Positions 8,901 through 15,214 of a stretch of 19,412 nucleotides of DNA are shown here, in pieces. The stretch's first letter is position 1. Each line of letters begins with the position of its first letter. A model generated the notes under the pieces. It was not told the DNA's origin. It was given only the letters and a program-made list of their open reading frames with translations, and searched no databases. This DNA comes from an uncultured Polaromonas sp. GTDB taxonomy: Bacteria > Pseudomonadota > Gammaproteobacteria > Burkholderiales > Burkholderiaceae. The stretch spans positions 1-19,412 of the forward strand of contig CAMLDT010000046.1 of the NCBI GenBank assembly GCA_946479075.1. The letters are read 5' to 3'. The translations under genes were made by a program, and so were the position numbers.

Positions 8901-11134
8901 GAATGCACCAGCTCACACCCTGGTCCAACGACCCCCTGCAGGACCCGACCGGCGAGCACTACTGGCTGCAGGACGTCGAAACGCAAAAACTGCTGGCGCT
9001 GACGCCTTCCACCGAAAGCGGCGCCAGCCTGCCCTGCGAGGTGCGCCATGGCCAGGGGTACAGCGTGTTCACCTGCCGCCATGGCGACCTGGCCATCGAA
9101 ACCACCTTCTTTGTGGACCGCGAAGAGGCGGTCAAGGTGGTGGCCGTCAGGCTGCACAACCAGGGCACGGCGCCACGCCAGCTGCGCGCGCTGGCAATGC
9201 TGGAATGGCAAATGGGCGCCGCACGCCACGAACGACGCACCGTGCATGGCTGGAAGGCACCGAACCAGCCCACCGTGCTGGCGCAGCAGCGCGAAAGCCG
9301 CGCCGGTTTCGGCGGCAGCACCGCCTTTGTCTCGCTGACCGGGCTGTCCGGACCGCTGCAATGGACCTGCGACCGCAGCGAGTTTTTTGATGCGGCGGGG
9401 CGTCTGGTCTTGCCCGACGTGCTGGGCCAGCAGTCCGGTACCGCGGCAGACCCTTGCGCCGCGCTGTCGGGCCTGCTCACGCTGGAAGCCGGCGGGCAGG
9501 CCATGATCGGCTTTCTGCTGGGCCATGGCGCCGATGCGGCGCAGGCAGAACAACTGGCGCGCAACTGGCAGGGGCGCGATCTGGCCCAGGCGCTGGACGG
9601 CATCAAGCAGTACTGGGCGGACCTGCTCGGCAGGGTCGAGGTGCACACGCCCGACCCGCTGTTCGACGCCCTGGCCAATCGCTGGCTGCTCTACCAGACC
9701 CTGAGCTCGCGGCTGTGGTCCAAGGCCGGCTTTTACCAGGCCGGCGGTGCCTTCGGTTTTCGCGACCAGCTGCAGGACGCGATGGCGTTCGCCCTGATCG
9801 ATGCGCAACGCCTGCGTGAGCAGATTGTGCTGAACGCCTCCCGCCAGTTTCCGCAAGGCGATGTCCAGCACTGGTGGCACGCACCTGGCGGAGAAGGTGT
9901 TCGCACGCACTTTTCCGACGACCTGCTCTGGCTGCCTTTTGCCTGTGCGCATTACCTTGAAGTCACGGGAGATGCGTCGCTGCTTGACGAAGACGTGCCC
10001 TTCATCGACGGCGCGGCCATTCCCGAAGGCGCTGAAGATGCCTATTACGCGCCGCAGCCCAGCGGACAAAGCGCCAGCGTGTTCGAGCACGGCGCGCGCG
10101 CCATCGACCGCAGCCTGCCCACAGGCGCGCACGGCCTGCCGCTGATGGGCACCGGCGACTGGAACGACGGCATGAACCGTGTCGGGCATGAAGGCAAGGG
10201 CGAGTCGGTCTGGCTGGCCTGGTTCCTGTGCGCGGTGGTGGAGAAGTTTGCCCCGTTGGCCCAGGCGCGCGGCGAAGGCGAACGCGCGCAGAAGTGGCTG
10301 GACGCCCGCACCGGCTGGATCGCTGCCCTGCACAGCCACGGCTGGGACGGCGCCTGGTTCCGCCGCGCATTTTTTGACAACGGTGCGCCGCTGGGGTCCT
10401 CGCAGAACGACGAATGCCGCATCGACCTGATTGCACAGGCCTGGTCGGTCTTGTCCGGCGCGTCCAGCGACAACTTCACCGTGCCCGCCATGCAGGCGAT
10501 GAACAGCCAGCTGATGGACCACGAAGCCGGGCTGTTGCGTCTGCTGACGCCGCCGTTGCAGCATTCGGCCAACAACCCGGGCTATATCCAGGCGTATCCG
10601 CCCGGCGTGCGTGAAAACGGCGGGCAGTATTCCCATGCCGGGGTCTGGGCGCTGATGGCACAGGCGCAAACCGGCGACGTGGATGCCGCCTGGGAAAGCT
10701 TTCAGGCCCTGAGCCCGGCGCACCGGAGCCTGCATCCGGTGCGCGGACCGGCCTACGAGCTGGAGCCCTATGTGATGGCCGGCGACATCTACGGCGCGCC
10801 GCCCTATGTCGGGCGCGGCGGCTGGAGCTGGTACACCGGTTCGGCCGCGTGGCTGCACCGCGCCGCGCTGGAGACCTTGCTGGGTCTGTCGGTGCGGCAA
10901 GGCGTGTTGTCGCTGTCGCCGCGCGTGCCTTTGCACTGGCCGTCGTTTGACATCACGCTGCGGCTGGACGGCGACCAGGTGGTGATTGTTCACTGGCAAC
11001 GCGCCGGCGTGGCGCACGCCAGCGCCCAGCCGCTGGACCGGGCGCCGGACCGCCGGCTGGCCGAAGGCGAGACCGTGGCACTGGCGGCGTTGCCGCCCCA
11101 CGCGCTGGTGGTGGTCACCGGTCCGGCGCCATGA
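2936..11134 (+). CDS. ndvB: Cyclic beta-1,2-glucan synthase (GT84-GH144-GH94)
   Basis: This giant inner-membrane enzyme (2732 aa; ChvB/NdvB about 2800) makes cyclic beta-1,2-glucans from UDP-glucose. These are periplasmic osmoprotectants and host-interaction factors. The N-terminal region (1-400) has the family segment PIRAELFGARRFEQHGRSLA. Two membrane spans follow (about 411-460). The GT84 synthase domain has D628-S-D630, HD743LLE and the R-x-x-R777-W778 motif (RVHRWTRGDW). Further spans lie at about 815-855 and 940-980. A glucoamylase-like GH144 domain follows (TSPTNIG 1036-1042, WGVSESA 1277-1283, HHQGMS 1375-1380), which in the family cyclises the chain. Two GH94-type sugar-binding segments (about 1450-1620 and 1965-2110) precede the GH94 phosphorylase domain (GTGDWNDGMN, 2405-2414), which controls ring size. 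GTG 2936 is the only usable start, because an in-frame stop lies at 2909-2911. Its GAGG SD is only 2 nt away, which suggests coupling to the ORF before it. No NdvA-type exporter is in the window. Confidence 0.95.
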   Translation: MSTAFIHRLETLTPYARKILLDRHGALQHPIRAELFGARRFEQHGRSLAQAQAVRPSGSPVHGPPFFPRVQENITGLREAYDYIAVTSQRGHYVTPAAEWLLDNFHLIEAQLQQIREGVPHRYYADLPKLAERPLEGLPRVYGIAWAYVAHTDSVLDPVLFTAYLRAYQEVSELALGELWALPTTLRVVLLENLRRMADRIAWNKVAREVAHAAWDAADKLEAQDLDELHARMKHRGLERSYLTQLWQRMPAERPDPAPPLVAWTERHCKDGQRLIGEAQTAQVEANLTVSNIITTLRLIGQIEWTELIEPVSHSLQVLRRLPSFSTESEMTRQQITRAMERLAQQSGHPERSVAEAVLVAATQADLPEAARTAGYHLLGPGRPALESALRPPAVSATPQGAGVNWRAWRLPLYAAAWITGTALVLYAAVHPAAGLDWTGWVAVLLMAWPASEAVAALIHRLVAESARVQPLPRLDFSAGIPAAHRVLVVMPCMLSSPASTSELVHRLSLHWLASRETHAQFALLTDWGDADAENLPGDQALLEDALEKIRILNRNHPAAPNAPSRFILLHRPRTWSATEGRWIGWERKRGKLEMLLRQIAGGGPSVFVPQAPDMQLAAGLQYLLTLDSDTVLPAGSLRDLVSVAAHPLNAPRIDPVRRCVSAGYGILQPRVVTPLPAAEERSPFHAMFAGQAGLDPYSSGVSDLYQDLFGMGSFTGKGLLNVHAVHAVLDRRLPDGAVLSHDLLEGSIARCAYVADVVLMEDHPHHAGVAASRVHRWTRGDWQLLPLMLHAGRFGIDALGLWRMADNLRRSTLAPASVALLAWVIATAALPLATALGFVIAALLAGPLMGALAGLVPTRRGIAWLHFFDVGVRDVLRGLAGCAWQFSQLVAQATGMLDAVARALWRMAVSRRKLLEWTTAAQAQALARYSLPAFLRSHAATSVLCLLLALAACWSPHPWAGPALFLVWALAPFPAWWASVPSTAAPPLAPEDRNYLSALARQTWVFFERCVTAEDNHLPPDNLQMDPEETVAHRTSPTNIGMYLLAVACAREFGWISTTVLLARLEATLDTVERLAKHRGHLMNWYDTRTLEVLAPAYVSTVDSGNLAGHLLATAQACRLLAPLPAATAGEEITPALTPEQAARLHKVAARCEQLCMAMDFSGLYDPKRHLFHIGLRVHEHVLDTSYYDLMASESRLTSFLAIAKGDVPRRHWQALGRSFLTVGITPGLKSWSGSMFEYLMPSLVMCEPAQGLLHVSGLAAVMEQQAFGHAQHLPWGVSESAYFGQDHTLAYQYSPFGVPRLALRRTPPADRVVAPYASVMASMFTPREAVNNLRQLDMAGARGAFGFADAVDFTAARQPANQAFSVVNTFMAHHQGMSLVALCNVLCREAPRHWFSSASLVQAYTSLLHEKTPRQIVKSPDPRTLPAPDDLREDALYHSRDIDPGASGWQPTQLLSNGAYSVALRANGAGVSRWRGKNITRWRDDLLRDAHGSFIYLRHAGQQAVSSLTAHPAPHPDWVYKARFLADRVEFEARSADLEATTTVLVSPEDDTELRMVTLLNLSAQDITLDVVSCFEAVLADPRADEAHPAFSNLFIHTRWHAPWRALLLTRKPRLQGDPAMSVAHFVAAADAQVQSVAYLADRRAFLGRNRLPAQPALAVPAIQAEGDAVNGLDPVAGLQVRLRIAAGDMARLSFATAAAESSEELAVRIDKYLQPMHAGRATRMAATLAQVRLRDLGVSPERHAALQDINTALMYTATRPQTERVALDQRQLWRFGLSGDKPIVLVRIHSTIGLGLVDALLRAQPLWSFGGLAVDVVIVNSEANSYLMPLQRDILALRDRMRQQAENSFPRDDAGGFFLLRDHEISAPEKAVLAGLARFIFVADGRPLEQQLAALQGASGLRRGAVPTSAQSAPVPSTTLADPQARPLSAGQPPVGRFDPASGEFCFTVDGRHRPPRPWINVIANPSFGFQVSEAGAGYTWAINSRMHQLTPWSNDPLQDPTGEHYWLQDVETQKLLALTPSTESGASLPCEVRHGQGYSVFTCRHGDLAIETTFFVDREEAVKVVAVRLHNQGTAPRQLRALAMLEWQMGAARHERRTVHGWKAPNQPTVLAQQRESRAGFGGSTAFVSLTGLSGPLQWTCDRSEFFDAAGRLVLPDVLGQQSGTAADPCAALSGLLTLEAGGQAMIGFLLGHGADAAQAEQLARNWQGRDLAQALDGIKQYWADLLGRVEVHTPDPLFDALANRWLLYQTLSSRLWSKAGFYQAGGAFGFRDQLQDAMAFALIDAQRLREQIVLNASRQFPQGDVQHWWHAPGGEGVRTHFSDDLLWLPFACAHYLEVTGDASLLDEDVPFIDGAAIPEGAEDAYYAPQPSGQSASVFEHGARAIDRSLPTGAHGLPLMGTGDWNDGMNRVGHEGKGESVWLAWFLCAVVEKFAPLAQARGEGERAQKWLDARTGWIAALHSHGWDGAWFRRAFFDNGAPLGSSQNDECRIDLIAQAWSVLSGASSDNFTVPAMQAMNSQLMDHEAGLLRLLTPPLQHSANNPGYIQAYPPGVRENGGQYSHAGVWALMAQAQTGDVDAAWESFQALSPAHRSLHPVRGPAYELEPYVMAGDIYGAPPYVGRGGWSWYTGSAAWLHRAALETLLGLSVRQGVLSLSPRVPLHWPSFDITLRLDGDQVVIVHWQRAGVAHASAQPLDRAPDRRLAEGETVALAALPPHALVVVTGPAP

Positions 11135-11188
11135 AGTGCCCTTGCCGCGACCTGCAAAGACATCCGGGCGATGTGAGCCTGCGAATTG

Positions 11189-11893
11189 ATGTCCAATCCA
11201 CCCATGAAACAAGCCCACAACCCCCACCCCGGGCATGCTGCGCCGCTGGACGGTGCGCCGGCGTGCGCCGTGCTCGGGGCGAACGATCTCAGTTTTTCAT
11301 ACCCCGGACGCCCGCTGTTCAGTCGCTGGTCCGCCCGCATCGTCCCGGGACTCACCTTGGTGCGCGGCGGCGACGGCAGCGGCAAGACCAGCTTGTTGCG
11401 GCTGCTGGCCGGGGAGCTCCCGGCCGACAGCGGCGCCTTGCGCATCCATGGTGTGAGCCTCGGCGACAGGCCCGAGGCCTACCGCGCGCAGGTTTTTTTC
11501 ACCGAACCCCGCAGCAGCAGCTTCGACGCGCTGACCACGGCGCAATACCTTGAGACCCAGCGACAGCGCTATCCCGGCTTCGACGCGGCCGCGCTGGACC
11601 GCTTGCTGGCTGCCCTGGCGCTGGGCGAGCAAATTGGTGAGCAGATGGGCAAGCAGCTTTTCATGCTGTCCACCGGCTCGAAACGCAAGCTGTTCCTGGC
11701 AGCGGCTTTCGCGTCGGGCGCGCCACTGACGCTGCTCGACATGCCCTTCGCCGCTCTGGACAAGGCCTCCATCGCCTGCGTGACCGGGCTGCTGGCAGAA
11801 GCCGCCAGCCACACGAGCCGCGCATGGGTGATGGCAGACCACAGCGCGCTGACCGGCATTCCCCTGGCAGGCCTCATCGACCTCGGCGGCTGA
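11189..11893 (+). CDS. Orphan ABC-type ATPase with altered Walker B glutamate
   Basis: This is a single nucleotide-binding domain of 234 aa with no membrane segment. It has Walker A GGDGSGKTS (K66), a Q-loop region reading FFTEP without the usual Gln, signature LSTGSKRK (160-167), Walker B LTLLD184 followed by M185-P-F, D-loop AALD, and a switch His in ADH218. The usual LLLDEP is LLDMP here, so the catalytic glutamate is Met. The ATG at 11189 is preceded in frame by a TTG at 11186 and followed by an ATG at 11204; none has a strong SD, so the start is uncertain. It begins 54 nt after ndvB and is probably co-transcribed, but no permease lies nearby. The signature most resembles ABC-2 type NBDs. 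It may work with a permease encoded elsewhere or act as a slow-hydrolysing regulatory ATPase. A link to glucan export is only inference from position. Confidence 0.85.
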   Translation: MSNPPMKQAHNPHPGHAAPLDGAPACAVLGANDLSFSYPGRPLFSRWSARIVPGLTLVRGGDGSGKTSLLRLLAGELPADSGALRIHGVSLGDRPEAYRAQVFFTEPRSSSFDALTTAQYLETQRQRYPGFDAAALDRLLAALALGEQIGEQMGKQLFMLSTGSKRKLFLAAAFASGAPLTLLDMPFAALDKASIACVTGLLAEAASHTSRAWVMADHSALTGIPLAGLIDLGG

Positions 11894-11896
11894 GCA

Positions 11897-11920
11897 CGGC
11901 GCGCGGTTTGCAGCGCGCCG
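11897..11920 (+). terminator. Strong GC hairpin after the ABC ATPase gene
   Basis: CGGCGCGC (11897-11904) and GCGCGCCG (11913-11920) form a perfect 8-bp stem with an 8-nt loop, starting 3 nt after the stop codon. No T-run follows (GTATCGCTATC), so it may stop RNA polymerase only partly or protect the 3' end. It is followed directly by the dispersed repeat at 11926. Confidence 0.45.
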
Positions 11921-11925
11921 GTATC

Positions 11926-11995
11926 GCTATCAAATCAGCAGCTGCTTGCGCCCGCCAGACAAGGGCTGGAGGCCGATTTCATTCCTGAAGATGGC
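11926..11995 (+). repeat. Dispersed intergenic repeat, copy A
   Basis: This 70-bp segment aligns without gaps to 16588-16657. Shared blocks include GCTAT, AGCTGCTTGCGCCC and AGGGCTGGAGGC; the 3' part is more diverged. It contains an imperfect stem (GCCCGCCAG paired with CTGGAGGC). The copy covers the eptA stop codon and the last few codons of that gene. I recall similar 'GCTAT...AGCTGCTTGCGC...CTGGAGGC' elements scattered between genes in Comamonadaceae; this was not checked here. Confidence 0.75.
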
Positions 11996-13760
11996 TGGGC
12001 GTGATGCGGGCCACCCGGGTGGCCCCGGCCGGCCCGGCCGGTGTGGCCACCGCGCCGTCCCGCGGCTGGGCGCAGGACGCATACACATCCAGCGCCCGCT
12101 GATAAACGCGGGTCTGGATGCCGAGCAGCCCCAGCACCGAGTGGAAGTAGTTGTCGTGCGACACCGGCCGGTCTGCCTGCGTACGCAGGCAGGCCGTGCT
12201 CACCGCCGTGCGGCGGGCAAAACCGTCGGAGGTCCAGGTGATCCACGGCACGTGTTTTTGCACATCCGGCGCAATCAGGTAAGGCATGCCGTGCAGGTAG
12301 AGGTTGTTTTCCCCCAGCGACTCGCCGTGGTCGGCCACATAAACCATGGCCGGGTCGTAGGTGGCCTGGTGCGTGCGCAGCCAGTCGATGGTGGACGACA
12401 GGAAGTGGTCGGTGTAGGCAATCGAGTTGTCGTAGGCGTTGACGAGAGCTGCGCGGCTGCAGCCCTGCAGGTCGTTGTCCTCGCATTCAGGGGTGAACCG
12501 CTTGAAGGCCGGCGGCGAACGCAGGTGGTAGGCCGGCCCGTGGCTGCCCATCTGGTGCAGCACCACGACCACGCCCCGCGCCCGCCGCTCCGCGGGCAGC
12601 GCGGCAATGCGCTGGTCCAGCCCGTCAAGCATGATCCCGTCATAACACTCGCCCCCCGGACATGACTGCGGGTTGCCCAGCGCCGACGCGGCCACACTGG
12701 GCACCCGGTCACAGGCACCCTTGCAGCCGGACTGGTTGTCCACCCAGAGCACGGCCATGCCGGCGTGCTGGATCACATCGAGCAGTCCTTCGGCGTTGCG
12801 CGACTGTGGGTCGAACGCTGCACGCCCCTGCCCGGAGAACATGCAGGGCACCGATGCCGCCGTGCTGGTGCCGCAGGACCAGGCGTTGTGGAAGCTGGCG
12901 ACCTGCTGGCGCGCCAGCTCGGGTGTGGTATTGCGTGCATAACCATTGATGCCGAAGTTGCCGCTGCGCCCGGTTTCACCGAGCACCAGCACCAGCAGCG
13001 GCGCACGCGCGCCCGCTGGCAGCCATGCCTGCGCGTCCTCCCCCATGGGCTGGAGCGCACCGCGGCCGCGATGCAGCGGCTGGGTCGCCAGGTAGCCGAC
13101 GGCGTACACGGCGTTGAGCGGGTTGACGAGGTAACGCAAGGCCTTGTGGTTGCGCATGGTCGAGGCCAGCGGGCTGAAGCTGGCCAGCACCAGCACCAGC
13201 AGGGCCAGCAAAGCGGCGCCCGCCTGCAGCAGGTTGTGCGTCAGGCGGCGGGTCCAGCGGCCGTAATTCACCGGCCAGCGCCACACCACCGCGCAGGGCA
13301 GCACACCCAGCAGCAGCACCGCCCCGACCAGCTTCAGGCCGATCAGGTCGCGCACCTCGTGCACATCGGTTTGCAGCACATTCGTGATCATGGTGGTGTC
13401 GATCACAACGTGGTAGGCCAGCATGAAGTGGGCAGCAAAAGCCGACCCCAGCAGCAGCGTGGCCAGAATCGGCTTGAGTGTCCAGCGCCAGGCCAGCAGG
13501 CTCACGAGGCCCCCCAAGGTGGCCGCAATGATCAGGCTGAAAGCCAGAGCAAACAGCCAGCCACCGGCATGGGCAAGCAGGCCCAGGTCACGCATGGCCA
13601 GCCACAGCGGCACATTCGCCGCGGTCGCCAGCCACAGACTTGCCGCAAGAATGAGCCAGCCGGGATGGGTGAAGGTCGGGCGCGATCCGGCGGCCGGTGC
13701 AGCGAGGGCAGGACCCTCGCCTGCCGTGAAGGGCAGGCGCTGCCAGACGGAGGTGTTCAT
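11979..13760 (-). CDS. eptA: Phosphoethanolamine transferase, EptA family
   Basis: Inner-membrane enzyme (593 aa) that transfers phosphoethanolamine from phosphatidylethanolamine to lipid A, lowering surface charge and binding of cationic peptides. About five N-terminal membrane spans (roughly residues 30-190) are followed by a periplasmic sulfatase-fold domain. Motifs seen are GETGRSGNFGINGY (metal site), SCGTSTAASVPCMF with C296 and C306 and the likely nucleophile T300 (spacing identical to C281/T285/C291 of MCR-1), D477-H478-G-E-S, and HGMPY. The start chosen is ATG 13760, with a GAGGGAG SD at 13766-13772. A longer frame to 13859 would overlap the upstream gene heavily. Its ATG overlaps the PAP2 stop by 4 nt (ATGA), so the pair is translationally coupled. 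It is about 45 residues longer than E. coli EptA. The last codons and the stop lie inside a dispersed repeat. Confidence 0.93.
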   Translation of the reverse strand: MNTSVWQRLPFTAGEGPALAAPAAGSRPTFTHPGWLILAASLWLATAANVPLWLAMRDLGLLAHAGGWLFALAFSLIIAATLGGLVSLLAWRWTLKPILATLLLGSAFAAHFMLAYHVVIDTTMITNVLQTDVHEVRDLIGLKLVGAVLLLGVLPCAVVWRWPVNYGRWTRRLTHNLLQAGAALLALLVLVLASFSPLASTMRNHKALRYLVNPLNAVYAVGYLATQPLHRGRGALQPMGEDAQAWLPAGARAPLLVLVLGETGRSGNFGINGYARNTTPELARQQVASFHNAWSCGTSTAASVPCMFSGQGRAAFDPQSRNAEGLLDVIQHAGMAVLWVDNQSGCKGACDRVPSVAASALGNPQSCPGGECYDGIMLDGLDQRIAALPAERRARGVVVVLHQMGSHGPAYHLRSPPAFKRFTPECEDNDLQGCSRAALVNAYDNSIAYTDHFLSSTIDWLRTHQATYDPAMVYVADHGESLGENNLYLHGMPYLIAPDVQKHVPWITWTSDGFARRTAVSTACLRTQADRPVSHDNYFHSVLGLLGIQTRVYQRALDVYASCAQPRDGAVATPAGPAGATRVARITPSHLQE

Positions 13761-14458
13761 GTGGACTCCCTCAGGTCTGCGCCCAGCGGCCAGGCCGGCA
13801 TGCGCGAAAAGAGGCCATCCATGGCCCAGGCCACACACCAGCAGACGAACGCCGTCCACAAGGTGTGGCTGGTGAAATGCGCACCGCGGACCTGCTGCGC
13901 CAGGCCCAGTGCGGCACCGGCCAGCAGCGAGGCTCCCAGCCAGCGCCGCGCGATGCCCGGCGCCGTGTCGCGAAAGGCGAAATACCCGCCCACGAAGGCA
14001 AAACCCGAGGACGCATGACCCGCCGGAAAGCAGCCGCCGCTGCCGCCGTCGGGCGCAAAGACATGTTCCCAGTGCGGCATGTAGCGCGCGACGCCGCCAA
14101 ACTCAGCCAGGCTCCACGGGCAACTCGCAGTGCTGAAGGATTTCAGCGTGCTGACCACCAGCACCGCCAGCAGCGTGGTGACCGCCAGTTGCAGGCGGCG
14201 CTGCATCGTCAGGCGCTCCAGCCAGCCAACCGGCCACCAGACCGCCAGGCACAGCGCCAGGGCAAGCAGCCAGGCCAGCCGCTTGGCGCCTTCATGAAGA
14301 ACCGCCGTCAGGAAAAAATTCTCGCGCAGCGGAAAACCGTCCGCTCCACCGAACCAGTGGGCCATGGGCAGGTCCAGCCCCGAAAAATCCCAGGCCAGCA
14401 GCAGCAGCGCCAGCAGCCCCGTGACGGCGGCCAGTTGCCGGTTTGAAAAAGTTTGCAT
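13757..14458 (-). CDS. PAP2-family membrane phosphatase
   Basis: Multi-span membrane protein (233 aa) of the type 2 phosphatidic acid phosphatase superfamily. The three active-site motifs are visible in order: a variant of motif 1, K-x6-C-P (KSFSTASCPW, where the usual Arg is Cys), then FPAGHASSG (motif 2 with the acid-base His), then R-G-AHFTSH-TLW (motif 3 with the nucleophile His). Hydrophobic segments surround them. The start is ATG 14458 (MQTFSNRQ), 22 nt downstream of the PmrA-like box; no clear SD precedes it. It is the first gene of the PAP2-eptA operon. Likely substrates are a lipid A phosphate, undecaprenyl diphosphate or a phospholipid. By analogy with the LpxE-then-EptA order in Helicobacter, a lipid A 1- or 4'-phosphatase is attractive, but the sequence does not prove it. 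Confidence 0.88.
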   Translation of the reverse strand: MQTFSNRQLAAVTGLLALLLLAWDFSGLDLPMAHWFGGADGFPLRENFFLTAVLHEGAKRLAWLLALALCLAVWWPVGWLERLTMQRRLQLAVTTLLAVLVVSTLKSFSTASCPWSLAEFGGVARYMPHWEHVFAPDGGSGGCFPAGHASSGFAFVGGYFAFRDTAPGIARRWLGASLLAGAALGLAQQVRGAHFTSHTLWTAFVCWCVAWAMDGLFSRMPAWPLGADLREST

Positions 14459-14480
14459 GGGCGCAGCTTCGGCGTCCTGT

Positions 14481-14497
14481 CTTAAGTTTTCCTTAAC
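14481..14497. promoter_or_regulatory. PmrA-box-like operator between divergent operons
   Basis: CTTAAG-TTTTC-CTTAAC consists of two direct hexamers 11 bp apart. It matches the PmrA (BasR) consensus YTTAAK-N5-YTTAAK at 11 of 12 positions; only the last base (C for G/T) deviates. It is an AT-rich island in a 72-bp gap otherwise rich in GC, lying between the PAP2-eptA operon (-) and the response regulator-kinase operon (+). Control of both sides, including autoregulation, is the likely role. Confidence 0.75.
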
Positions 14498-14531
14498 GGC
14501 CGGAAATCCGGCGCTCAAGCACAATGCGGCA
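14492..14531 (+). promoter_or_regulatory. Candidate promoter for regulator gene, possibly leaderless
   Basis: CACAAT (14520-14525) is a 5/6 match to TATAAT apart from its first bases (4 of 6 strictly). The second PmrA half-site (14492-14497) lies just upstream of where a -35 would fall. Transcription would then begin at about 14531-14532, which is the start codon itself. No SD is present upstream of that ATG. Confidence 0.3.
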
Positions 14532-15214
14532 TGCGCGTACTGGTTGTTGAAGACGATGAAGGCATTGCCACTGGCCTGCAGGCCCACCTCGGGCAGCTCG
14601 GCTGGGCGGTGGACATGACCGATGGCGTGGAAACGGCCTGGACCGCGCTGCGTGTCGAACCCTTCGATCTGGTGCTGCTGGACCTGGGGCTGCGCGACGG
14701 CGATGGCGCCGAAGTGCTGCGCCGGCTGCGCCAGGCCGCGCCAGGCCGGCTGCCGGATCCGGCCACGCCGGTGCTGGTGATGACCGCGCGCGACGCGGTG
14801 GCCGCACGCATCGAGTGCCTGGACATGGGTGCCGACGACTATGTGACCAAACCCTTTGACCCCGACGAGTTGGCCGCGCGCATGCGCGCCTTGCGCCGCC
14901 GTTCGGTTGGCCGCGCACAGCCGCTGCTCCGGGTCGGCGCACTGGACATCGACCCGGCCACGCGCAGCGTGCGGCTGGGTGGCAAGGCAGTGGATCTGTC
15001 GGCGCGCGAGTTCGGCGTGTTGCTGGCGCTGGTTGAGGTGCGGCCGCGGGTGCTGTCACGTCCGCAGATCGAAGCGCGGCTCTACAGCTGGGACAAGGCG
15101 CTGGACAGCAACGCCGTGGAAGTCCATGTGCACCACCTGCGCAAAAAGCTCGGTGAGGGTGTCATCCACACCCTGCGCGGTGTGGGTTATTTTGTTCCGG
15201 AGGACAAGGCATGA
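14531..15214 (+). CDS. OmpR-family response regulator, PmrA/QseB type
   Basis: DNA-binding response regulator (227 aa). The receiver domain has acidic D8-D9, phosphoacceptor D51 (VLLD51LGLRDGDG), T85 and K107 (VTKPFD). A winged-helix output domain covers about 130-225, with VDLSAREFGVLLALV, the recognition-helix region NAVEVHVHHLRKKLG and the wing IHTLRGVGYFV. The start is ATG 14531, the only one giving a complete receiver. Its stop overlaps the kinase ATG by 4 nt. Divergent placement from PAP2-eptA across a PmrA-like box supports a PmrA (BasR) role. QseB-type regulators look very similar, so I assign no symbol. Confidence 0.95.
   Translation: MRVLVVEDDEGIATGLQAHLGQLGWAVDMTDGVETAWTALRVEPFDLVLLDLGLRDGDGAEVLRRLRQAAPGRLPDPATPVLVMTARDAVAARIECLDMGADDYVTKPFDPDELAARMRALRRRSVGRAQPLLRVGALDIDPATRSVRLGGKAVDLSAREFGVLLALVEVRPRVLSRPQIEARLYSWDKALDSNAVEVHVHHLRKKLGEGVIHTLRGVGYFVPEDKA

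Noticed and set aside
7457..11236. 1259-codon open frame on the - strand opposite ndvB
   Set aside because: It is a shadow of the GC-rich codon pattern of ndvB. The product is low in recognisable motifs, rich in Gly/Arg/His/Gln, and no SD or domain supports it.
12765..14018. 417-codon open frame on the + strand opposite eptA and the PAP2 gene
   Set aside because: It crosses the boundary of two well-supported genes on the other strand and has no recognisable motif.
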